Part shown: positions 1 to 10,747 of the stretch, in pieces
How the letters are laid out: each line of letters begins with the position of its first letter
Position numbering within the stretch: position 1 is the stretch's first letter
NCBI GenBank assembly: GCA_002751075.1
Contig: NAOQ01000036.1
Coordinates: forward strand, 93,886 to 111,993
Direction of reading: 5' to 3'
Source of the DNA: Ichthyophonus hoferi
Lineage: Eukaryota; Opisthokonta; Ichthyosporea; Ichthyophonida; Ichthyophonidae
DNA length: 18,108 nt
Notes under the pieces: model-generated
What the model was told of the DNA's origin: nothing
The model's input: the letters and a program-made list of their open reading frames with translations, nothing else
The model's database searches: none
Program-made: the position numbers and the translations under genes

Positions 1-21
1 TACCCTTCCCTTCATTCATTA

Positions 22-78
22 TTAGCTAAGTTTTTGTGCGGCCCCCTGGGTAATGCAGCGATTTATATTCCATTCCCT
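22..78 (-). CDS. Candidate last exon with stop codon
   Basis: After acceptor TTTGTCAACAG at 79-80 the frame reads REWNINRCITQGAAQKLS and ends in TAA, followed at once by TAA and TGA. This fits exon 23 if its phase-0 donor is used. Using the GAG two bases further in fits the phase-2 donor. GC content is above that of nearby introns. Against it: the same bases also read openly on the plus strand up to a perfect CAG/GTAAGT donor at 92/93. Either strand, or neither, could be real. Confidence 0.33.
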   Translation of the reverse strand, partial: REWNINRCITQGAAQKLS

Positions 79-2952
79 CTGTTGACAAACAGGTAAGTTA
101 TGTGAGAAGTATACAAGTAAATGTACATGGTATAGTACATGGTTTATAGCCACTCTATTGCACTACATCCTCAATAATTTTTACTGTAAGAAGAGGATTG
201 GTCAACCTATTGCGTCAAACGTCTAACTAGTTAACCGATTCGGAGTGTCTGCATTAATCACATGATTATAGCTCAATCATTCACTGACTACTATCATGCT
301 AATTCTAATTGGCCAATGATATGGTATTATGTAATATATTATAAAAGGTAAACACACATTAAATCACACTTTGCGGTTGTTTTATTTTCAATAAAATATG
401 TTGCTAAAAGGGTGTGATTCTAAGTCAATTATTGTAAACTTACCAACACATGGGATAGATTGTGATACACGCTAATACAAATGGATTTTTGTAGCTTCCA
501 GAATAACAATAAACATATATCCATACATTCATATATACAATATACACAAACAATTGCATACATACATATACACATACATACATACATACATACATACATA
601 CATACGTACACACATATATACATTCATACATACTTTTGGATATTATTTAGAGTAGGGTCCCCATCAAAATCTGATAGGCGGGGGGGATCAAAGGAATATC
701 GTCCTAGATAGATGAGTAGGAAAGAGGGAGAAAGTTAAATTTTAACACTGTTATGTTATGGGTTGGTTGGCTAATTTAATTTATATTGACTTGCTTGGCC
801 TTCCCTTCCCTTGGATTAGATTGGAATATATTATATTGCATTATATTATACTATACTATATTGCATTTTACTCCACTGTACTATATTATATCACATGTAT
901 TATATGACGTTATACGAACCTAGGCCACATTAATGATTTTATCCCGACCAATATAATTCATGCATAATATTTTATAAATAATAGTAGAGGCTTTACTATA
1001 CAATTTATTATATATATTTCTAAAATTCAATTGGTCAATAAGCTATAATTAATCCTATTGACCACTTAAAGTTTAGAATAAATTATTTAAAATTTAAAGT
1101 AAAACAAGGATTAAACTCACCCATGTTTGCATATTGGGATGAAAGAGAGCCGTCCTGTCTACTAGAGTTCTTAAGTATAGCATTAAAAGCCGCCACCGCA
1201 GCAAAAGGTTCGGGAGAACGTATTATAGGTGGTGGAGAGTCATTCCCCTTGTAGCGCTCAATTGGCGTAGAATCAACCGGGATAGGTTCCCGGGGTGATG
1301 ATAGGGTCATGGTGGCAAATCGCTTTGCAAAACGTCCTAATCGGGGTGACGTGATATTAGGGGGTCGGGTGGCTGTGATTGAGGCATTGTCAGGTGATAA
1401 TGGACTATTGGCCAATGGATGTGAGATGTTCTGGACGGGGTGTGGTTATGGTTGGGTATGTTGTTAGTAAAAGTAATGGCGTAGTAAACATAATATGCCA
1501 TTTCATACTATAATATTCTACAGCAACATAACCTAATATAATCTAATGTAGCACAGCATAACTTAACATAGAATAACACAGTACAATATAGCAACATAGA
1601 ATAACATAGTGCAATATAACATAACATAGAATAACATAGTACAATATAACATAACATAGAATAACATAGTACATATAACTTAACGTAGAATAACATAGTA
1701 CAATATAACTTAACATAGAATAACATAGTACAATCTAACATAACATAGAATAACATAGTACAATATAACTTAATATAGAATAACATAGTACAATATAACC
1801 TAATATAGAATAACATAGTACAATATAACTTAATATAGATATACACTACTCCCAATTAGATCTTCAACGTGTAAAAAGACAGTCAAACCAATCAATCATG
1901 TGGTATATGACGTCATCTTACCATTAATTGGTCGATATTTTCAAAAGAAAAGCGATTAGATCCTGATCTGAAGGGAGGCAGGAATGTTATTATTGGATGG
2001 TGTATAACTGCTGATACGCAGGGCCAATAGTAAAAGGTAGATATGGTACGTCTAGGGCCAATGGGTATAATGTGATGATATATAGACGAATGAGAGAGAA
2101 AGAGATAGTAGATTTTGTAGTATGGTCGTACAATATTATAACAGTATAGCAGTACAATGGTGCAATAATAGTAATAGATAATATTATATAATATGTTATT
2201 AGTATACCATATCCTTACTTCTATAGGTTTAACTGAATCGTTATAGTTATTCAACTTTTATTCATTTTTGAAAGAAATGTACATTTTAATGTATGTATTA
2301 AGTTCATATATATTTTACTGTACAACCCCATAAATCATTAAATTTTAACTTGCCTCTTTGACTCAATTACTTCGTGGTATTCAATCAGCATAGACATAAT
2401 TACGCCCTATGATTGGTGTAGAGGGGGAGGGATAAGAAGGGAGGTTTTAACAGAGTTGGAGGTCATCCAATCAAACGAATAGAATGTAAGAAGGAAAGCC
2501 GCAAGGGTATATAGCTAGATGTACAATGCTATAAAATATTAAAATATAATATTAGCAACAGTATAATAGTATAATAACACTATAGAAGCATAGAAATTAT
2601 ATATATATATATATATATGTTAATTAAATATCCTACATACCACTTGATTCATTTCTTCTGGTCCAATGCAGTTCTCTGTTCTAATTACACTAGGGCCTAT
2701 GCATACCCCTAAATTTAATGGTGTCATTTGATTCGTCTCGTGATGGGTGCTAACTCTGAGTATCCAATGACATTAGTAAATATATATTTATATATATAGA
2801 TATAGGCAACTGTGCTACATTATGGTATGTATGCTATATTTTATTAAGTCATATTATATGGATTATCTTATAAGTATATGTCGAAACTTTGAACTCCATG
2901 ATATCAAAGAAATGTATGTGTATGTGAGCATATCATTACATATATACATACA

Positions 2953-2986
<34 letters not shown>

Positions 2987-5396
2987 CATACATAAATGCA
3001 TACATGCATGCAGAAGTCAGTCCACACTCTTCTCTCTGTCTCTCTTACTCTATTATCAGCCTTTCCCTTACTTTTTCATATATCGCCATGATACATATAC
3101 ACACATACATAGACATATATGTCCAAATTAGGCCGAAGCACGTGATGTTTATATAATAAATATAGGCATGGTTAAAAACATACTTATATAAATGATTGCA
3201 TACCGCTGATAATAGAATTCCATTGGTTTCTGGTAGACGACCAATTATTAGATTTGAGAGAACAGATAACTGCAATATTTTATCACCTGAATCTGTATAT
3301 ATATATATATATATATGTGTATGTGTGTATGTATGTATATATGTATGTATGTGTGTGTGTATGTATGTATGTGTATATGTAAGTATCACAGCATATATAT
3401 ATATATATATATACTACATACCTACCTCACCCATATATCTATGCTAATAGGCCAACTCTACCTATATAAAGCTCATCTAGCACATCCCAATCCTTGCCCA
3501 TTAATAACTGGGTATAATACCACATTGCCCTGTATTATTCCTATAGTATTAATTGCAATACATTCATCGCACCAGTTTACACTAGTATATGCATTCAGAT
3601 ACAAAAGCATATATATGTATACTATTATCACACAGATACATACACAACCTCCGAACTTACCTAGCAATTCTATGAGAGGTAAGCAACTATCATAGTGTAT
3701 TAGCGGGGGTTCTATCTGTCGTAGATATAGTTTGAGTACTGACGTCAGCTCCACAGTACTGCACAGCTTAAGCTCGTTTAAACCAGCTTCGGGATTGGCT
3801 GCAGTGAACCCATTAAATGGAATAGTTAAAATAAAAGGGTGTATATTACATATGAGATATAATATTATATTAGGTTATATAGTATATACCTATATACAGT
3901 AAGTGATAATAATGCAATTGCCTTATACTCGTAGACCTGTTGTGATAGGGCAATATTAAAACGCTAAAATACTATGGATTGTTATTACTCCATGGAGTAT
4001 TTCTAACTGGAATTAAAATTATATAGAGGATAAATGACCAATGATAAACAGAAACACGATGGTTGGATAATATGAATTGCATATATTATAATCAGTGAAT
4101 GAAATGAGGTAGATATAAATAGAACAAAGAGAAATGTATGTATGAGAGAAATAAAATTGGAATCACTATGACGTCATGCTCATAGATACCAAATTAGGTA
4201 AATCTAATTATGTCTATCTATATGTATCTATCTATATCTCTATATAAAGTAAGCCAATGCATATATATTATCGATTGGAGAAAGGTATATCTATATGATA
4301 TTACCACTCACTTATAAATTATATAAAGTTGTTTAATAGGCTAGTTAAATATATATAAAACCTTTCGCATGCAAAAATAATACAACAACAAGATGCCTAT
4401 TCAATCACGGCTTATGATTGGTGAACCACATGCATATCATGTGAAGTAACGTCACATACCCAGGTAATCAGCCAATAAGCCTGCGACTTTTTTGACTCCT
4501 CCACTTACACGATAAATACCAACTAGATCCATCTTCGTGCCTGTCATTGATTGGTGGATATTACCGTTAAAATTTTATTCAATTGATTAACTAATTATAC
4601 TTTGTCATAATACTGGTTAAAGTTTTAAAACTCATCCAATAGTAATACATTATAGGGTCATTTCAATTTCACCATCCCACGTGTAATTACAGCATTCTAG
4701 AACTTAATCAAGTACATTGATTGATTTATTCGGTTTTTCTCCAGACTGGTATTGGTCGGGTGTATAGTCTTAAAATTTTAAAAGATCCCAATGGTTGGAC
4801 GTTTTCATATAAACCAATCAAATTATTCCATTGATGCTAAATAATTAACAGTAGCCCTCGACTATTAAATACATTGCTATGAACTTGCATAAATCTGATT
4901 TATTATTATTATTACTACTACTATTACTATTACTGTTCCTATTTCTATTATTATATTTAATATAATTCTACCTCTCTTTAATTTATCCACCTAATTGCAA
5001 TTCATATTAAAATTAACATCACATGCAAACGACATAGAGCTAATATCTTATTGGCTTTACATTTACATGTAAACTGAAACACGAATATAGACAACTATAA
5101 ATATACCTTCTTCCAAAAGGGTTATGACGTCATTGGCTAGTAGAATGCCCTTTGATAGGTCTGTTACTGAATAAAATATAAAGGAGTAATATGATTAAAG
5201 TAATAAATTTATAAATAGTAAAGCATAACTATGGTGATGATACGAGGGATGGAATATGATTGAGGAGGGCTAGTATAAAGAAGAGAAGAAGATATACATG
5301 AAAGAAATAACGTATGCTTATGTGTGTATATGTGTATGTATGATAGTAAGGTGGTGACATAGTAGTATAATAGTATTGTCCTATAATAGTACGATA

Positions 5397-5427
<31 letters not shown>

Positions 5428-8400
5428 TGTATGTATGTATGTATGTATGTACGTACGTATGTGTATGTATGTATGATGGTATAATAATAAAATAGTACAA
5501 TAGTATAATAATATAGTAGCAAAGTTGTAATATACAAACAATCGGGCGCACACATATACCCCCGATCCAATCACTTACCACTAATATCACTTTTCGGGCT
5601 ATTCTTAGGCTGATTGGCTCTCTGAAAGTAAATAAAAAAATAAGATTTATTGATAGTTAATATAATTAAGAATTAAGGTGCTTCAATTAAACCATCCCTT
5701 TTACATGAAGTATGTGGTGATATAATAGGATAGAATAAGGTAGAACAGAGTAAGTTATGTTATGGTATGATATGGTATGATACGGTATAAGGGTCAAAAT
5801 GACGCAATCCTTCCATGAATCGCGTTACGTTATATTACATTTCTATATAAAAACATACTTTCATAAAATAATCTTCTATACACGAGCCCTCTTATTGGTC
5901 GAGCACTCAATCTAATGCATGACGGCATAAATATTTCTGTAATGTCTTAATATATTTTAAAATCTTTTACAATTGAATAATAATTTTAAAACATCAATCA
6001 TAAACACTCACCCAGTTTGCCGCAATTCGTCCCAATAGGGCAAGCCACTCATCTTTCTCTGCTTGTGAAACTACTTGAAACATATATCTAATGAAAAAAA
6101 AACAAAAATTGATTAAATAATTGATTAATGATTTGTTTAATTAACAGGAAATTAACAATAGAAATAAATGGATAGAGAGATAAAAATTAGAGGCGCGGAG
6201 GGTTCGGGAAAGAGGGGTTCGATGTAAATATGCTATACTGTTCTACTAGTATATTATCTACTATTATATCATTATACCATATACTATCATACAATAATAC
6301 TACTGTATTATTATAATATTATAATAATATATCACAATGCAATCACAACACACTATTGTTATTACGTACTTTCTATCACTATTGCCAACAATAAAACAAA
6401 ACGGCCGGTTGCATTCACAATCAGAGAGTCCATCAATCATCTCCACTGCACCCAATCCAATCACTCCATTAGAATTTAAATCCATTATACTCATTCTTAA
6501 TTAGATGAAGGCAGGAAAATTGCAGGCAAAAATATTCTCATGCATATATATAGTTATATATATATGTATATGTATATTGTATTATATTATGCTCTATTAT
6601 ACTATCTTAACCTACACTACATTATACTATCTTATACTACATTACACTATACTATGCTATCCTATACTACATTATACTATACTATCCTATACCATCATTA
6701 CAAATGTCCTTTCAGAAAATAAATAAATAAATATGCAAAGAGAAAGAGGGCCTCACTTGCCAATGCCTCTATAACTTATTGTAGTTGACCAAGCATTAGT
6801 CCTAAGTTATTTACTATATTGAGTATATATCTAACAAAGAGGTATATATCTATATATATATTAGGCAGCTATTGACCCAAGTCACAAAGAAATGACAACT
6901 TAAGTGAAAGTCGTAAGTTCTTTGGTAAAATTCTATTGGCTGAGAGCACACCATTCCAATTGTAGATTATCAAGCTCATGATCACAATTAGTACACTAAC
7001 CCTTTTTATTGGCTAATATTTGCAGTTTAATTGACTGGTTGCTGTTATTGACTATGTTTGACTATATAATGTAACATAACAATAATACATACCTTCTATG
7101 GTTAGGGGCTCTATCTTATTGGATAGGAAGGGCTGTATAGGTTTATAAAGAAGAGATATGAATGGTTGTAGTATTTATTCATCTAAATGTCTATTTTTTG
7201 TTTCTTTTGCATTGGTCATTGTTGATAATAGTACTATATAATACATACAATATAGCAAAAACATATCATATAAGCATTGCATTATACTACAGTGTGCTGT
7301 ACGACATTATATTATGTTAGTAAACAATAGGAAAAAAAAACATGAACAAACTCAATAAAGGCCTTGGAATAACCAAATCTGTTCCAATCAAATATGAGTA
7401 TAAAAAAAATAAAAAAATAGTAAGAACAACAAAGAGAGAAGGAGAGAAAAAGAGAAAAAGAGAATTGGTAAAAGAAATATATGTTTACTTTTACTAGGTT
7501 AAAACGTGACTTGACACCAAGAGCTTCTTCAAATGGGACAAGCTCTATCACATTACTGTTGACTTTGATTCTGGCATAGTGACTCACCCCTAGATGTGTA
7601 GGTAGGTAGGTATATTACAAATCATATCATATCATAATACTATCCTACTATCCTACTACTCTACAATCTTACTATTACACTACCTTATTATTTACTATCA
7701 TACTATGATATTATCCTACTATCACACAACCCTACTATCCTACTAGCAGTATATAATAACGTATATATATATATATATAGGTAGGTATGCATGATGCACG
7801 TACATTGGGTCATCAAGGGTTTTGACACCTGTAGCAATAAATATCCTTCTTTCTCTGTACTCTGGTCTAGACTATAGGTACTGTGTCTGTGTTTGAAGGC
7901 CTGGAGTATGCAGGGCATTAGGGTAGGGTAGGGTAGGATAAAGTACTGTAGAATATTGTATTATATATAGCATGAGAAGGAAGTTGCAATGTATATACAT
8001 AGATATATAGATGGCTAAGAATATATATAATATAATAAATAATAAAATATATAATATAGTATACAAGTCACCGCACACACATCAATGCATGTATATATAG
8101 GTAAACATAATCTAATCTAGACCAATAGGATACCATACCTCCAGGGCTGCGGCTCTCTCTTCCATATTGTAATGCCTGAGGTCTTTTCTGGACTGCATAG
8201 CGATGGCATCATTTTTTATTAGTAATTATAATTGGCTTTACTTTAACTAGTGTAATTAGTAGTCAACTCTCATTCAATCATTTTCCTTATTTCTTTTAAA
8301 TTTATTTTAATATTCCAATCATATCTCATTATTTTCTCTGTTCCCACGTATATATATATCTATATAATATAGTGTATAGAATAGAGCATCCAATTAAAGA

Positions 8401-9159
8401 ATACGAAGTTCAAGCTAACGTCTAACAGACTACTTAATTTACATATTATAACCCCCCAAAACTTACATTAGTTAATATTCCTTCCACTCTTCCTTGTTGT
8501 CTATGAATTTCTTTTACCATTCTCCCTGAGGATCGGTAGAAGTCTAGGTGGCCAAATATGTAATTAAATATCTAAGGGTATATGAAGATTAATCTCTGGC
8601 TTGGCTCTAACTATTGAGTACTGGATTATTTTATATTTTATACTATCATACCATCAGATTATATCCCAACCTTATTATTATTATAATAGTGCCCTACTAT
8701 ACTAATATCGTATCATACTATCATACTATCAAGAAAGCATAGAGATAATCACGACGTTAGACAGATTAAATTTATATGAAACAGATGAGATAGGAAAAAA
8801 TAGTCGAAAGAGGAAAGAGGAGGAAAGAGAAAAAGAAAAAGAAATCGATAGATATACATACAGAAAGAGTGAAAGAGAAACATAAAAATGTAACAGTCAA
8901 TAGACACGGCTCCTATGATATTGATACAAGAATACATCTAGCGACTAAACCATAAAAAAGAAACACACTAGCATAAACTTACCGGTTGTATGAAGCCCAT
9001 TTTAAGGGTCAAGCGTGATTGAAGTAGAATGTTCATATAAAAAACTTCTTTCTCATAATAGGTCAACCGTTCTTTCTCCAGATTTTCCTCCTGTATAGCC
9101 ATATATAGAGTTGATTTAATGTATAGGCTGCATGTGTATGTGTATATGTATAGGTATAG

Positions 9160-9197
<38 letters not shown>

Positions 9198-10631
9198 CTA
9201 ATGTAGCAAGAAAAAAAAACTAAATACAACTGGCGTATCTACATGCAACTGTACATGATACTCTACATGCAGACGCACCATTATATATACAATTATAGAT
9301 ACATAGATACATAGATATAGATACATAGATACATAGATACAAACAAACAAACAAACAAACAAATATACATACATACATACATACATACATACATACATAC
9401 ATACATACAAGCAAACATACATACTATCACACATACATACATACACAAGAATTCATTCGACAGTATACTAACCCCTTAAGTATACATACAATATACAAAT
9501 ACACGCCTACTTCAACCTATATATATATATATCATAGGTACATGCTAATAATAGAAGACGTGGGGGGGGACTATAACGTATCGTAGGGGGGGTTTATACC
9601 ATAGCACTGTCCAATTTACGTCTAGCAAGGATAGCTTGTGTATTGGTGTAGTAGGATGTGGAGGCTTTGTTAAAATCATCACAACTTTTCTGTAAGGAAG
9701 GGGGATTCTATAGTTAAATTACAGTGTGTGTTGGCTTGAGATAGGGGGATAATGGTTGAAATTACGTTACGTGTTTATAATTACTTGGCATATATATTAT
9801 AGTATTATACTATTGTACTATTATACTATTGCACTACTATACTATTATACTAATACGCATATTATTATTATATATAACCATACATGCTCTCATATATACT
9901 AGTCATATAGTTAATACAATCATCTACATATTGACACTCACTCACCTCCACATTAACACGCAGAAACTATGCCACACATACATATGCGTACATGCATAGA
10001 TACAATCATATCATACTACCATACAATCATATATATATACAAACATACATACGTATATGCATACATACATACAAACATATAAACATATTTTTATACTACT
10101 ATACAATCATATATGTACATACATACATAACTCTATACAATTATATATACCTGCAAAGGAGCCACCTCGCTATCAAGATATACCGCCAGGGCCTCTTCTA
10201 ATTGGTTCAAGGCGTGTACCTGCCATTTCCCGATCAATCATAAGTATTTATTAAAATTATATATCATACCATATTATACTAAATTATACTATATACATAC
10301 ATTGTCTTATTTTTGTATCCATTTGATTAAATATATTTCTATAGAGGGTGAAGATATCGGAGCATATTAAAATTAAAATAAGTATGAATTTTACAAGCCG
10401 AAACTATTGTGCACATAGTGCTATTATAGTAAATAAACCTAAAAAAACCGTTGATTAGTTTATAAGTGATTGTAAAGACACTGTTAAAAATGGTAATTGT
10501 TAATACTAAATATGATTGGTAGAACTAGCCCCGACTAATATATAGTAAGAATTAAAACGGAGACCTACCACGTGTGTCCCTCTCTGTGCCTCCACTTTAT
10601 CTATAATCTCCACCAGGTGGGAGCCTGTATG

Positions 10632-10667
<36 letters not shown>

Positions 10668-10713
10668 TGTATGTATGTATGTATGTATGTATGTATGTAT
10701 GTATGTATGTATG

Positions 10714-10747
<34 letters not shown>

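Noticed and set aside
1508-1855. 115-codon minus-strand frame rich in LYCTMLFY repeats
   Set aside because: It is the translation of the 30-bp minisatellite; the unit length is a multiple of three, which keeps the frame open.
1922-2254. Reading the whole 113-codon minus-strand frame as an exon
   Set aside because: Only the last 15 codons follow a real acceptor; upstream part is AT-rich Tyr/Ile filler.
5209-5590. Three overlapping minus-strand frames with THTYIHTYIH-type repeats
   Set aside because: They translate the GTAT microsatellite; the real coding piece here is only exon 14 at 5579-5621.
6370-6440. Starting exon 12 at a GGAG acceptor to join exon 10 directly
   Set aside because: The 40-bp exon at 7093-7132 explains the phases with better acceptor and donor sites.
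7804-7861. Shorter exon 9 starting at ACCAG/AGT
   Set aside because: In phase, but lacks a pyrimidine tract and makes the BAR-PH linker too short; the acceptor at 7901 is better.
9198-9446. Minus-strand frames with MYVC repeats
   Set aside because: Translation of the compound CATA/AAAC repeat.
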